A DNA stretch of 64,000 nt from Pseudomonadota bacterium (GCA_022360315.1 JAKSDA010000624.1:1-64000); one strand, 5' to 3'. Numbered from the stretch's first letter, positions 1-12,840 are shown. Notes: generated by a model not told the origin, from the sequence alone. Made by a program: numbers and translations.

Positions 1-1
1 C

Positions 2-436
2 AATGCCGAGCAGCTTGCGCAATCGCAGAAGGAAGTGGCCGAGCAGGAAACCGCGCGGGCGCAAAAAGCCGAGGCCGAGGTACGCCAGCAACTGGAGACG
101 ATCCAGACGCAGAAAGAGACGATCAAGACGACGACGGCAGAGCGCGAGGAGGCGAAACAGGAAGCTGTTGCCGCTAGCGAGAAGGCCGAGACTGCCGAGA
201 CTCAGCGCAAGCTGACCTACGAACAACTGGTGGTTGCACTCGGGCGCGCCGAGAACCAGCGCAAACGGGCCCGGGCAGCCCAGCGCCGGGCCGAAGAAGT
301 CGCCGCCGAGAACAGAGAGCTGGCCGCCTCCGAGCGGACTGCCAAGGAACAGGCGCAAAAACTGGCTGCAGAGAAACAAGTGCGTATCGAGAAACTCGAG
401 GCTGAGAAAAGAAAACTGGCGCACACGCTGCCCTGA
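2..436 (+). CDS. C-terminal coiled-coil tail of a protein cut by the window edge (kinase-like)
   Basis: The reading frame is open from the first bases, so the start lies outside the window; a GTG at 35 is only an internal valine. The visible 144 residues are almost entirely charged heptad-like sequence rich in Ala, Glu, Lys, Arg and Gln, ending in a TGA at 434-436. This strongly resembles the coiled-coil tail that follows the membrane segment of the Ser/Thr kinase at 50225-53128, so the gene is probably the end of a paralogous kinase. That link is inference: no catalytic domain is visible. No function beyond a coiled coil can be assigned. Confidence 0.6.
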   Translation, partial: NAEQLAQSQKEVAEQETARAQKAEAEVRQQLETIQTQKETIKTTTAEREEAKQEAVAASEKAETAETQRKLTYEQLVVALGRAENQRKRARAAQRRAEEVAAENRELAASERTAKEQAQKLAAEKQVRIEKLEAEKRKLAHTLP

Positions 437-592
437 TTGGATACAACCCATTCGCTGTGGAGCAATGCTGTGGAGCAAACAAGGCGTTTCTGTAAGCGAG
501 CGAGCAATAAAATGGGGAAATCACGCCACTTGCCCGAACTGCCGGGCCGGGCCCCCCAGCGCAAGAGCCCGTTTTCTGGCCATATTCGAACG

Positions 593-3247
593 ATGTCGCG
601 GGCAATGCCGCGGATCGCGAGTGGCCGGCGTCTGTTCTTGATTGTCCTCGGCGTCGTCGCAGCGGGAGCGATGGCCACGTGCATCGAAGATCCAGCTGTC
701 GTATGCGCCGATGGCCGCCTGTGTGCTCCCGGGACGGTATGCTCGCCCACCGGCGACTGCGTGGTCCCGGAACAGATCGACGATTGTCGAGACAGGGACG
801 ATTTCACTACCTGCAGCTACCCTGGCGTGCCAGACGGCGTCTGCACCCGCGGCGTTTGCATCCCTCACATTCCCCTGTGTGGTGACGGAGTGGTGGATCG
901 CGATTTTCTGGAAGCGTGCGACGAGGGCCGGGCAAACTCGAACGAACCCGACGCCGCGTGCCGGCCGAATTGCCAGCCCGGGCGGTGTGGCGATGGCATC
1001 CGCGACAGCGGCGAGGTGTGCGACGACGGCAATCTGGCCGCTAGCGACGGGTGCACACCGGACTGTGAATCGGACGAGATGTGTGGCAACGGCTATGTCG
1101 ACTTTCTGGCCGGAGAGCTATGCGACGACGGCAATCGGTTGAATCACGACGGCTGCGCGAGCCGCTGTGTCCCCGAAGTGCCCACCTGGACCGAGCGCGC
1201 ATTGCGCCCGCCGTCGCCGAGACACACCCACGCGATGGCCTACGACGCCGCGCGCGGCCGGATTGTACGCTTTGGCGGCCTCGACGCCAGAGGATATTAT
1301 GACGATTACACCTGGGAGTGGGACGGCATACGCTGGACCCAGGTGCCCACTGCAAGCTCCCCCCCGGGTAGGACAGACCACGCGATGGTTTACGACGCTG
1401 CCCGCAGTCGTGTTGTCCTGTTCGGCGGCCTGTTGGGACGACCTGGCAACGACACGTGGGAGTGGGATGGGGCCCGCTGGTCGCTCGTTCCCACCGTCGC
1501 CGCACCGCCGCCCCGGACAGAGCACGCGATGGCCTACCAGGCCGCCCGGGGTCGTGTTGTTCTGTTCGGCGGCTATGGTCCTGCAGGACAACGCGACGAT
1601 ACCTGGGAGTGGGACGGCGCCCGCTGGACTGTTGTGTCTCCTGATCGTGCACCCCCGGCCAGATGGGGGCATGCAATGGCCTATGACCCCATACGGGATC
1701 GTGTTGTCCTGTTCGGAGGACAGAACAGAATACGGGTCGATGCAACATGTCTCAACGACACGTGGGAGTGGGATGGGGCCCGCTGGACCCTGGCCGCCAG
1801 TTCTACCTCGCCCCCGGCCAGGCAGAGACATGCGATGACCTACGATGCGGTCCGGGGCCGGATCATCATGTTCGGCGGCGAAGATGACAACCGAACATCA
1901 CTCGGCGATTCGTGGGAGTGGGACGGGGCAAGTTGGACTCCCATTTCCACGACTATCGCGCCTACCGCTACCAACGAGCACGCGATGGCCCACGACGCTG
2001 TGCGCGGCCGTGTTGTCCTGTTTGGCGGCTATGGAGGGGGTCGCGACACGTGGGAGTGGGACGGGGCGCGCTGGGTTCTCATTGCCACCGCGCAGAGCTC
2101 TCCATCACCTCGGTTCACGCATGCCACGGCTTATCATGCCGCGCGCGGTCGACTGGTTCTTTTCGGCGGCCGCGAAACAGACTACACGCCGCTCGACGAC
2201 ACCTGGGAGTGGGATGGTGAACACTGGGCCCTGGTTGCCACGACCCAATCGCCCTCGGCCAGGTGGAATCATGCGATGGCCTACGACGCTGTGCGCGACC
2301 GGATTGTCCTGTTTGGCGGCGAAGGTGACAGCGACACATTGCTCGACGACACCTGGGAGTGGGACGGTGCAAGGTGGACTCTGATTCCTGCGGACCGCGC
2401 ACCCTCACCGAGGTCCGAGCATGCGATGGCATACGATGCCACGCGCGGCCGGGTTGTTCTGTTCGGCGGCTACAACGGCGTTTTCCCCCCGGATCTCGAC
2501 GATACGTGGGAGTGGGATGGAGCCCGCTGGACCCGGGTTTTAACGGTCACCTCGCCGCCGCCGCGATACGCTAGCGCGATGGTCTACGACGCAGCACGGG
2601 GCCGGACGGTCCTTTTCGGCGGCTTCGCTGGAACCATCTACAACGATACATGGGAGTGGGACGGAGCCTTTTGGACCGGGGTTTCCACCGCCACCGCACC
2701 GGCGCCGCGGGTTGCTCACGGGATGACTTACGACGCAGCACGGGGCCGGGTACTCCTCTTTGGAGGCACCCCCGGACTTCTCACTGCCACGTGGGAATGG
2801 GATGGAGCCGGCTGGACTCTGGTTCCCACCGACAGTGCGCCCATGGACAGAACTGACCATGCGCTGGCTTATGATGCAGCACGGGGCCGGGTTGTTCTGT
2901 TCGGCGGCTACGGCGACGGAGGGCCGAGCGGCGACACCTGGTACTTTCGCTACCAACACCCAACCCGGCCAGTCGAGGCCTGCCTCTACGGCTTTGACAC
3001 CGACGGCGACGCCTTGATCGGCTGCCAAGATCCCGACTGCTGGGGCTATTGCGCCCCGCACTGCCCGCCTGGCGCATCCTGTGATCCCGCCGCACCCCAC
3101 TGTGGCGATGGTGTGTGCAATCCGCATCTCGAAACCTGCCGCTTGTGCCCGGGCGACTGCGGCCCGTGTTCTGCTGTTTGTGGCGATTTCCACTGCGACC
3201 CTGGGGAAACTGCCAACAGCTGCCCGGGCGACTGCCGGACCGGATGA
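593..3247 (+). CDS. Kelch-repeat lipoprotein with myxobacterial Cys-rich repeats
   Basis: Secreted, probably lipid-anchored surface protein of about 884 residues. From the ATG at 593 the N terminus has an arginine-bearing n-region, a hydrophobic stretch and a possible lipobox ending M-A-T-C near residue 30. An ATG at 605 is an alternative start, and the frame extends back to a TTG at 437 without a plausible signal. A Cys-rich region follows with CGDG...CDDGN...DGC units typical of the myxococcal disulfide repeat. Twelve kelch-like units of about 50 residues come next, each with a HAMAYDAARGR-VVLFGG core and a DTWEWDG-x-x-W end; the last is degenerate. The C terminus has CGDGxC...CPGDC motifs. 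Kelch units fold as beta-propellers, so one or two propellers are expected. The ligand is unknown. Confidence 0.85.
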   Translation: MSRAMPRIASGRRLFLIVLGVVAAGAMATCIEDPAVVCADGRLCAPGTVCSPTGDCVVPEQIDDCRDRDDFTTCSYPGVPDGVCTRGVCIPHIPLCGDGVVDRDFLEACDEGRANSNEPDAACRPNCQPGRCGDGIRDSGEVCDDGNLAASDGCTPDCESDEMCGNGYVDFLAGELCDDGNRLNHDGCASRCVPEVPTWTERALRPPSPRHTHAMAYDAARGRIVRFGGLDARGYYDDYTWEWDGIRWTQVPTASSPPGRTDHAMVYDAARSRVVLFGGLLGRPGNDTWEWDGARWSLVPTVAAPPPRTEHAMAYQAARGRVVLFGGYGPAGQRDDTWEWDGARWTVVSPDRAPPARWGHAMAYDPIRDRVVLFGGQNRIRVDATCLNDTWEWDGARWTLAASSTSPPARQRHAMTYDAVRGRIIMFGGEDDNRTSLGDSWEWDGASWTPISTTIAPTATNEHAMAHDAVRGRVVLFGGYGGGRDTWEWDGARWVLIATAQSSPSPRFTHATAYHAARGRLVLFGGRETDYTPLDDTWEWDGEHWALVATTQSPSARWNHAMAYDAVRDRIVLFGGEGDSDTLLDDTWEWDGARWTLIPADRAPSPRSEHAMAYDATRGRVVLFGGYNGVFPPDLDDTWEWDGARWTRVLTVTSPPPRYASAMVYDAARGRTVLFGGFAGTIYNDTWEWDGAFWTGVSTATAPAPRVAHGMTYDAARGRVLLFGGTPGLLTATWEWDGAGWTLVPTDSAPMDRTDHALAYDAARGRVVLFGGYGDGGPSGDTWYFRYQHPTRPVEACLYGFDTDGDALIGCQDPDCWGYCAPHCPPGASCDPAAPHCGDGVCNPHLETCRLCPGDCGPCSAVCGDFHCDPGETANSCPGDCRTG
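1181..2955 (+). repeat. Twelve tandem kelch-coding units of about 150 bp
   Basis: The coding DNA repeats with a period of about 140-165 bp. Each unit carries a near-identical segment encoding T/S-W-E-W-D-G (gtgggagtgggayg) followed by a Trp codon pair, and another encoding VLFGG (tgttcggcgg). Identity at DNA level between units suggests recent amplification or gene conversion rather than old divergence. Confidence 0.85.
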
Positions 3248-3277
3248 TTCCCCTCGCAAGAGATCGCGGGGCTGGCG

Positions 3278-4024
3278 ATGGGAGATTTTTGCGATCGGCT
3301 CGACTATCCTATCGCGGTGACGTACCGCGACGATCTCGACGCGACCCGTGCTCGCGCTGATGCTCTGGAGCGAGAGCTGGCTCGAGCTCGTGCCGAAATC
3401 GCCGAGCTCAAGGGTGAGACTGCGCTGGCACCTGTACCCGACCGGGCCATGGTCCCGGGGCGGGGCGAGGTTCTCGAGCGAGTGTCTGCGAGTGGCCCGG
3501 GAGCGCAGCGCTGGTTGGGGGCACCGATCCGCATGAAGCTCGGTCGGGTTATCGAGGGCGAGTTGCCCGAGGCGAGCTATGCGGAGCTTGTCGAGATCAT
3601 CCGGGAGGCGATTGGCGAGCCGGGAACCACGTCGATCCTACCCGGTTCCCTGACCTGGACGTCGGCAGCGATGAGCAATTCTATGGGGTCACTCTTGAGC
3701 ATCTATGTGTCGGTGCGCGACGGCGTGACCACGATTCGAGCTGACGAGAAACTCGGCCACCTGGCCGGCGCGATTTATGGCGGTATTGGTGGTGGTGTGG
3801 GCGGCGGTGGCTTTATCTTGCCGTTCGCGGTCATGTTCATCAACCCGCTGCTTTTGGGGATCACTCTGCCAACCTGGCTCGGTGGCACCTATCTGGTCTG
3901 TCGCAAGCTCTATCGCCAGCGCGCGTTGTTCCGGGCCGAAAGGCTTGAAACCCTCATGGACCGGCTGGCCGGACTCGCCGAACGAGCGATCGCGGAGGCG
4001 TCCAGGCGCTCGGACACGGGCTAG
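3278..4024 (+). CDS. Hypothetical coiled-coil membrane protein
   Basis: A 248-residue protein I cannot assign to a named family. Residues about 20-50 form a short coiled coil (ATRARADALERELARA). A soluble middle region follows, then a glycine-rich hydrophobic stretch (AIYGGIGGGVGGGG) leading into two closely spaced membrane segments around residues 170-215. The C-terminal 35 residues are basic and amphipathic. It starts 30 nt after the kelch gene in the same direction, so the two may be co-transcribed. A glycine-rich pair of membrane segments can form an oligomerising hairpin, but that is speculation. Confidence 0.6.
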   Translation: MGDFCDRLDYPIAVTYRDDLDATRARADALERELARARAEIAELKGETALAPVPDRAMVPGRGEVLERVSASGPGAQRWLGAPIRMKLGRVIEGELPEASYAELVEIIREAIGEPGTTSILPGSLTWTSAAMSNSMGSLLSIYVSVRDGVTTIRADEKLGHLAGAIYGGIGGGVGGGGFILPFAVMFINPLLLGITLPTWLGGTYLVCRKLYRQRALFRAERLETLMDRLAGLAERAIAEASRRSDTG

Positions 4025-4055
4025 CTGGGGCTCGCTAGTGTCGATCCCGGAGCAG

Positions 4056-5750
4056 CTACAGTCTTGCCAGTGGTGACTCGCGGCAAAGGCGCTCGAACTG
4101 CTCGAGCCACTCTGCGAGTATGCGTTCTGCACCGCGGTGAGTGGCAGCCAAACCGGTTCCAGACGCGGTTGCCGTGGCAAAGCCGTCGTGATGAACCAGG
4201 GTGAGTACGACACCGCCGCGAGGGTCGCGCGGGGAACTCTCCAGAGGAGGAGATGAAACCGCGACGATCGGATGGGTAGGGCACTCGCCGCCGCCAAAAC
4301 GCAGAGATGAGAGATCTCCCCGGCCGGCCAGTATTTCGGTCGGCGGCGTCCACAGGCTGGGTCGGGCCGGAGCAGCGAGATAGCGCCGTCGCACTGTTGT
4401 GGGTACAGGAGCTCGCGCAGCGGCCTGCATGAGCCGAGTGAGAACGCCCTGTCCGGCCATCTCGCGTTCGATCAGCGCCGGGAGTCGCGCGCGAAACGAG
4501 TCGAAAGATTCAAATTCGCCACCGCTCATGTGCAGCGCCATGAGGCCATGGACGACGCGACGGCGGCGCCTGGCGACATCGTCGGCCCCCCCCTGGCCCA
4601 TGGCACCATTGCCCGGGACGATACGGGGCGCGATCGGTACTTGAAATGTGGGCGAATATCTGGCCCGGTTCCGCTCGGCCTCGTTCTGATAAATGTGGGC
4701 GACCGCGCGACCAAAGGCGTATGCAGCGGCAGCAAACGGCAGTCGGCCCTGGATCAACGCGCTGGCCACTCCTGTCCTGTGAATGTGGCGACTGCCGGGA
4801 AACGCTCCATCGGGCCCGGCCTGGCCGCGCCGCTCCAATTGGCTGAGTTTGTCGGTGATCGCGACCTCGAGATCGGCGAGAGCATCGAGCTTGCGAAACA
4901 GTTCTGCAGTGATGCGTCCGTGACCATAGCCGTCGATGACCAGATGGCAGGTGGTGACGACTTCGTACGGCGGAGCGCTGCCAATGCCGAGCCAGGGGCC
5001 CCCGCCCCGGGTCCATACCTGTCTGTGGATATGCCGAGCGATGTCGAGCGGAGCGTCGAGGGTGCTGACCGCGATGGCGGCGTGAGTGGGCCGGGGCGAC
5101 TCGGGTCGGATCGGCTCGAGCGGGCCAGTCGCCAGTGACCCGGTCGCCAGTGCCCGGGCGAGTTCGAACTCCGCGCCGGGAACCACCCGGCCGAGATAGG
5201 CGCCCTCGGGGCATAGAAAGGCAACCCGCCGGGGATCGGCAACCGCGCGGCGGCGCAGCCAGCGGTTTTCCCAGCCCAGGAAACAGCACAGCGGCTGCTG
5301 TGGCAATGTCCCGTCAAACGCGGTGAGCACCTCGACAGCTACCCGTGCCTGGACCACAGCGCGGGCGATTCGAGCCGGTCGGCAAGACGCGCTCTGCCCG
5401 GCCTGGCGGCCCATGAATGTGTCGGTCCGGGGCCCGCCGTCGGCGCTGAGAAAAAGCGGGTAGAGCTCGCTGAGCTCGACGCACGAGCCGAATTGCTCGA
5501 ACAGCGCGGTTGCTCCGACCAGACCCCACCACGCCGGATGCCACCACTGTATGTCGGCCAGCTCGTCGAGCTGGCCACGCAATTTGCGAAAGCGGTCCGG
5601 GCTGGCGACAACCTGGTCGACGACACGGCGCACCCGTGCCCATCGATCGAGGAATCGACCGCCCGGCCGCTCCCCTCGGTATGAACTCCACGTCGCATTG
5701 CTCGCCGGGACGTCCGACTGTGGCTGTATTTCTGGATTCTGTAGTCTCAT
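4056..5750 (-). CDS. Hypothetical protein with HxxxDG motif, possibly acyltransferase/condensation-like
   Basis: A protein of about 564 residues of unrecognised family. The start chosen is the ATG at 5750, which overlaps the TGA of the upstream methyltransferase as ATGA, a sign of translational coupling; an upstream in-frame extension to 5822 lies inside the methyltransferase and is unlikely. Near the middle is the sequence TCHLVIDGYGHG, which fits the HxxxDG catalytic motif of CoA-dependent acyltransferases and NRPS condensation domains. The C-terminal region contains LTLVHHDGFATATASG, which resembles the later beta-strand of that fold. Acyl transfer to a lipid, polyketide or peptide is therefore a reasonable guess, but overall similarity was not tested. 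Other conserved-looking blocks are WENRWLRRR and the AAYAFGRAVAHIYQNE helix. Confidence 0.6.
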   Translation of the reverse strand: MRLQNPEIQPQSDVPASNATWSSYRGERPGGRFLDRWARVRRVVDQVVASPDRFRKLRGQLDELADIQWWHPAWWGLVGATALFEQFGSCVELSELYPLFLSADGGPRTDTFMGRQAGQSASCRPARIARAVVQARVAVEVLTAFDGTLPQQPLCCFLGWENRWLRRRAVADPRRVAFLCPEGAYLGRVVPGAEFELARALATGSLATGPLEPIRPESPRPTHAAIAVSTLDAPLDIARHIHRQVWTRGGGPWLGIGSAPPYEVVTTCHLVIDGYGHGRITAELFRKLDALADLEVAITDKLSQLERRGQAGPDGAFPGSRHIHRTGVASALIQGRLPFAAAAYAFGRAVAHIYQNEAERNRARYSPTFQVPIAPRIVPGNGAMGQGGADDVARRRRRVVHGLMALHMSGGEFESFDSFRARLPALIEREMAGQGVLTRLMQAAARAPVPTTVRRRYLAAPARPSLWTPPTEILAGRGDLSSLRFGGGECPTHPIVAVSSPPLESSPRDPRGGVVLTLVHHDGFATATASGTGLAATHRGAERILAEWLEQFERLCRESPLARL

Positions 5751-6448
5751 TGAGATAGGCGCATGATGTAGAGCGGCTGTAACGGGTCGGTGTGGACCGC
5801 GATGCGAGTCCAGCCCGCGCAACGGGCAATTGCCGCGATGGTTTCGGGTCGGGGGGCGGTCTTTACCAAGAGAGGACCAAAGGTGAGTCGGTTGAGCCAG
5901 GATCGAGTAGCGCTGCTGTGATTGCGTATTCGCCGATGATCGGACGATGGGTCGAGCTCGACGATATAGGCGGCACCGGCACTCGCGACCACACGCCGCA
6001 ACTCGTATAGGGCGTGATGGCGGTCGTGGACGTGGCGAATCGAGCTCAAACAGACCGCGACATCAATGACGCTGTCTGCGATGGGCAGGGCCTCGGCGCG
6101 GGCGCGCACGCCGTGACGGACTGGCCGAGCACCGGCCAGAGCAGCACTTGGCTCGAGCGCAATCACGGTCAGGTGGGGGTGGACCGCGGTCAGGCAGCGG
6201 GCAAACGAGCCCGGCCCGCTGCCGAGGTCGAGGACCGTGCGCGCTGCACCGAGCTCGCGATCCCAGCTGCAGATCAAGCGGCGATCGAGATCGCCGAACC
6301 CGCGCCGGTGTATCGATGTGTAGCGGCGAGCACGCCCACCTTCGAATGGCCGGCGGTAGAGCCACAAATCGAGCTTACAGGCGAGAAGGGACAGCACAGA
6401 ATTGGCATTGTATGCACAATCGCAACTCGATGGCTTTGAAACGGCCAT
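5747..6448 (-). CDS. Class I SAM-dependent methyltransferase
   Basis: A 233-residue protein. Motif I is clear as VLDLGSGPGSFA near residue 72, followed by an acidic residue after the second strand (VIALEPS) and a post-I region ALPIADSVIDVAVCLSSIRHV, typical of Methyltransf_11-type enzymes that methylate small molecules. The substrate cannot be read from the sequence. It lies 59 nt downstream of the zinc-ribbon gene, and its stop overlaps the start of the HxxxDG protein (ATGA), so the two are likely made together and may act on the same metabolite. Confidence 0.8.
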   Translation of the reverse strand: MAVSKPSSCDCAYNANSVLSLLACKLDLWLYRRPFEGGRARRYTSIHRRGFGDLDRRLICSWDRELGAARTVLDLGSGPGSFARCLTAVHPHLTVIALEPSAALAGARPVRHGVRARAEALPIADSVIDVAVCLSSIRHVHDRHHALYELRRVVASAGAAYIVELDPSSDHRRIRNHSSATRSWLNRLTFGPLLVKTAPRPETIAAIARCAGWTRIAVHTDPLQPLYIMRLSQ

Positions 6449-6507
6449 ACAGGGAGGAATTATGGCCAGGAGACGCCCGAAAATGACCGATCCGGCGCGC
6501 CCCGGCC

Positions 6508-6756
6508 TCAGCTCTGGTTGTTTTCGCCGTCCCCGCGCCGGATCAGACGATCAGCTGATATGAGCTGGTCCTGCGGCCTGGGTGAGATCGCTGCACCGTC
6601 GATGGCAGAGCTACCGCAAAAATAACACAACCCGTTCAAGATGATCTCGTGTAGACAGTGACCGCAGACAATGCACACGCCGTCCTTGCGCTCGCGGTGG
6701 CTACAGGATAGGTCTCGGTTGGGATTTTCACGGTGTTTCTCCACGGTCGTGTCCAT
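6508..6756 (-). CDS. Small zinc-ribbon protein
   Basis: An 82-residue protein with CSHRERKDGVCIVCGHC followed by a CYFCGSS knuckle; the spacing of Cys and His residues suggests one or two zinc sites. It starts 25 nt after the recD stop and is on the same strand, so it is probably part of the recB-recD transcript. The strongly patterned Cys/His core makes it a real gene rather than a chance frame. Its role is unknown; a nucleic-acid or protein-binding accessory is possible. Confidence 0.7.
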   Translation of the reverse strand: MDTTVEKHRENPNRDLSCSHRERKDGVCIVCGHCLHEIILNGLCYFCGSSAIDGAAISPRPQDQLISADRLIRRGDGENNQS

Positions 6757-6781
6757 CGCGGTCGCGCCGCCGCGTCGACTG

Positions 6782-9099
<2,318 letters not shown>

Positions 9100-9103
<4 letters not shown>

Positions 9104-12100
9104 CGGTAATCGTCTCTCTCTTCGAGAGCGCGTTCGAGTTCGGACAGCTTGGCGAAGTTGGGTCGAATATAATACACACCAGCCTGGCGACCATCACTGG
9201 TTGCGCTACTCCCGACGCCGCGGATAAAGCAGTATAGTAGCCCACCAAAGCGCTTGCGGTGCTGATAATCGGTCTTGAGCTCCAGCGTTTTTGACAGTGC
9301 CAGGCAGTACAACTCGGTCTGCACCTGGTATTCGTGAAATACATGTCTGGCCAGGGTCTTGCCGCTGTATTCCGGCAAGATGTCGCTCTTCCAATCGACT
9401 GCGTATACCCGGCCCTGAAACTCAAAGACAAGATCGATAAAACCCTTGACATAGCCGCGTTCGAGGCGGATCGAGTCGCCGAGGCGAGCGGCAATACTCG
9501 CCGTCGCATCATCCGGCTGGCCGAGACCGAGTTCCGCGCGGGTGGCGGCGCTGGTGGGAATAGGATACAAAAACTCGACCTCGCGCATGATGCGAAATCG
9601 CGACGCCAGGTTGGGCAGGGTCTTGCGGCCGAGGGCAATGGGCGTGGTCAAACAGTTGAAGATCACCCCCTGGCTGTACAGGAGATGCTGGGGATCTCGG
9701 TTGTGTCGCAGCATGGCGCGGCGGAACAGTCCGAGGATCTCGGGCCGAACTCGCCATTCGTCGAAGCTGATGCCATCGGCCGCGCTGGCAAAATCGATAT
9801 GTTCTAGCACGTTGTGCAAAAACACTCCGGATTGTGCTCCGCCGGGTAGCTGGTTCTCGGGCAGGCGTGCCGAGGTATGGGCGATGTCGGCCTTGAAATC
9901 GACCGCTGTGAGGGGAACCCGGGTCGAACCGTGGCTCTTCATGCGGGTATACGAGGTCACGACGAATCCGGCCCGCCTGGATCGCGCCTCATCGCTGCAG
10001 GCGTTCTGCTCTTCCTCATTTTGGAGGAGCGTGCCCGGCGGTTCCCATTCCTCCATGGCGGCTCGCTGATCGCTTGCTCCGGCCGGCTGGGTGAAACTAC
10101 CCGATACCGAATCGATCGCGAAGAGATGACTCAGCGCCTCGTCGCCCGACCGCAAGGCGCGGACAATGGTCTCGAGTCGGCCGAGCAGCCGGCCATAACT
10201 GCCCCGTGCCCGGTAATCGTCGGGATCGACATAGGGCAGATATAGACGGGCAGCAGCGCGGGTGAGCGCGACATAGAGAAGACGTTGATCTTCGCTCTCC
10301 ACTTCGCGGCCGACCAGTCGCTCGACTCCGCTGCCGGCATAACCGACGTGGACCAGACGCTCGCCGCCGTCGTGATACACTTGGACCTCGTCGCCCGGAT
10401 AGCTGCCCAGTCCGCCGTACACAAAAACCACCCTGGCCTCGAGGCCCTTGGACCGGTGGATTGTCATGATCTGCACCGCGCTTTTTTCGCTCTCGAGGCG
10501 CTGTACATTGCGATCGTCGGTGTGCAGATCGGCAGTATCGGCGATCCAGCGGTTGAGGCGCTGAACCAGCTCGTGGAGGGTGCAGCGCGAGCGCATGACC
10601 TCTTCGAGCAAGATCTCGAAGAGGTGCAGAAAATTGGTCAGCGACCGCTCGCTGGTGTCGAGGAAAAGTTCCCGCTCGATCACGCCGCTATCGTCGATTA
10701 TGCGGGCAAAGAGCTCTTCATAGGCCAATTTATCGGCCAAAGTCTTCCACTCGAAAAGGCGGGCGATAAGGGAATGAGTCTCGGGCAGAGCGCTCAGATG
10801 CGGTAGATCCGACAGGGTGACGCCGAAAAAGCGGGTGGTCCAGGCTTGAAATCGGGCCGAGCGACTGCGCGGTTCGACAATGCCGGACAGAAGGTCGCGG
10901 ACTTCTTTGGCCTCGCGGCTCTGAAACAACCCCTCCTGTTTGTAGATGGCGCAGGGAATTGCCGCCTGGCGGAGGCATGCAGCGACTTCGTTGCTCTCAC
11001 CGACCGTGCGGGTGAGAATGAATATGTCGCCAGCCTCGACCGGGGTGAGTTCATCCGGGGTGCCGACGTGTATGGCCGCGTCTGGATCGTACAAAATGCT
11101 GCGAATTTCGGCTGCGATGCGCCGGAGCAGAGTGGCTCGCACCGAGTCGGCGCGCAGCTTGCCGCGCTCGGGCGGTTTGACGTGAAACAGGCAGATCGGC
11201 GCGATCGACTGGCCGCCTGCGGTACGGGCCTCGAGCTGGGTTGCCGCGCGCACCGGGTGGTCATAGCGGATGTCGCCGGTGAAGAATCCCATGCCGAAGC
11301 GCTCTTCGAAAATCGTGTTATACGCGCGGACCAGTGCGTCGGTGGACCGGTAGTTGTCGATCAGATTGGTAACCCGGCCGCCGACGTCGCGAACGTGCTT
11401 GCGCGCTTCCAGGTAGGTGTATACGTCAGCGCCCCGAAAGCCGTAGATCGCCTGCTTGGGGTCGCCGATTATGCACAGCCGGTTGCGCACAATCGGCGTG
11501 GCATCGGCATCCGACTCGGCCCCGGCCTCGGCCCCGGCCTCAATGTCGGTATCGAGGTAGAGCCGGCGAAAGATCTTCCACTGCAACTCGTCGGTGTCCT
11601 GAAACTCGTCGATGAGGGCATGGCGATAGCGGCCGCGCAGGCGGGTGATGAGTCCGTCTGCGCTGTCGCTGCGCAGGCTATCCCAGACCAGGCTCAGCAT
11701 GTCGTGAAAGTCGAAGTAACCGCGCCGGCTTTTCTCTTCTTCCATGCGCCGAGTCACCTCGGGCAAAAACATCTGTGCAATCGCAGCAGCCAGGGGCACG
11801 ACTGTGCGCTCCAGTTCGATGGCCAGGCTGCGCAGAGCCAGGATTTCGATGTTGCTCGGCCCCAACGTGGTGGGCTGAGCCGCACCGAGTTTCTCGGCCA
11901 GGTAGGGCAAGATCCGCACTTTGGCTCGCAATGCCTTGTCCTCGGCCTCGACGTCGGCCAGAAATGTCGGAATCTCGCGATGCTCGGTCCAGCGGTTTAG
12001 CAACTCGCCCAAGCATTTCAGCCTGCGAATCACCGCCTTGACACTGGAAGGGTGCACGCCGGCGTTTTTGAGGGCTCCAGCCAGCGAGCTTTCGTCGATG

Positions 12101-12840
12101 GGCAGGTGTGGTCCCGGGCCGCAACCGGGTAGCTGGGACGCCGCGCGGTCGAGCAGTTCGGTGATCGCCCCGTCGTCGTGTTGCGGGACCAGACGGCCGC
12201 GCTGGCTTGCACAGCGATAGAGCAGGTTTTCCAGCGCATCGACATCGCGGCCGCTGCGCAGCCACGCGGCCAGATACGACCGCTGTGGCTCCTGCCGGGC
12301 AAAGGTCTCTCGCAGGGCTGCCTTGAACGCCTGGGCAAACGCCTCTTCCGTGGCCACCTGCGTCTGCACAAAGAGCCGGCGATTGGCAAACGCATTCTCG
12401 GTGAGCACTCGCTGACAAAACGCGTGAATGGTGTATATCGCCGCGCGATCGAATGACATCAGGGCATCGCGCAGGGTGCGCCGAGCTGCCTGATCGATGA
12501 GCCAATGCGGCTCGTCGGGCCCGGCGCTGTGGTCGCAAGCACTCGACACCGCCTCGATCAGTCGGCGGATGCGAAAACGCAATTCAGCCGTGGCCCGTTC
12601 GGTGAAGGTCACGACCAGGATCTGTTCGATCGCGGTCTCAGTGGTCAGCAGCAGATCGACCACGCGGTGTTCGATGAGATAGGTCTTGCCGGTCCCGGCC
12701 GAGGCTTCGACCACATGGTGGCGATCTCGCTCGAGCCGGGTCAACGCGAGCGGTACGGCGTAGCGAATCTCTGTGACGGGGACCGGGGGGACTGGTAGGT
12801 CACTGTTGTCTCCCGGCATGGGTTGTGCCGCACTACTCAA
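9100..12840 (-). CDS. recB: Exodeoxyribonuclease V beta subunit RecB (helicase-nuclease)
   Basis: The 3'-5' helicase and the only nuclease of RecBCD. The 1246 residues contain UvrD-type motifs: Walker A EASAGTGKT (residues 45-53), IDEFQDTDELQW (Walker B), IIGDPKQAIYGFRGADVYTY, and the motif V/VI pair TIHRSKGLEARVV and YVALTRAAARLY. The C-terminal PD-(D/E)xK nuclease is intact, with GFIDLVFEFQGRVYAVDWKSD around residue 1147 and HNVLEHIDF upstream. The start chosen is a TTG preceded by GGAG at good spacing; an ATG seven codons later is an alternative. RecC, usually encoded just upstream, is absent. Confidence 0.95.

Noticed and set aside
434..605. Adjacent open frames across the TGA at 434-436 considered as another readthrough gene
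   Set aside because: The kelch protein has its own signal peptide at 593-680, so the upstream coiled coil ends naturally at the TGA.
3245..3278. In-frame TGA between the kelch gene and the next gene
   Set aside because: The kelch protein ends after complete CPGDC motifs and the next gene starts an unrelated coiled coil at its own ATG; no redox motif is near the TGA.
10846..12000. Long plus-strand frame opposite recB
   Set aside because: Antisense shadow of RecB with no recognisable protein features.
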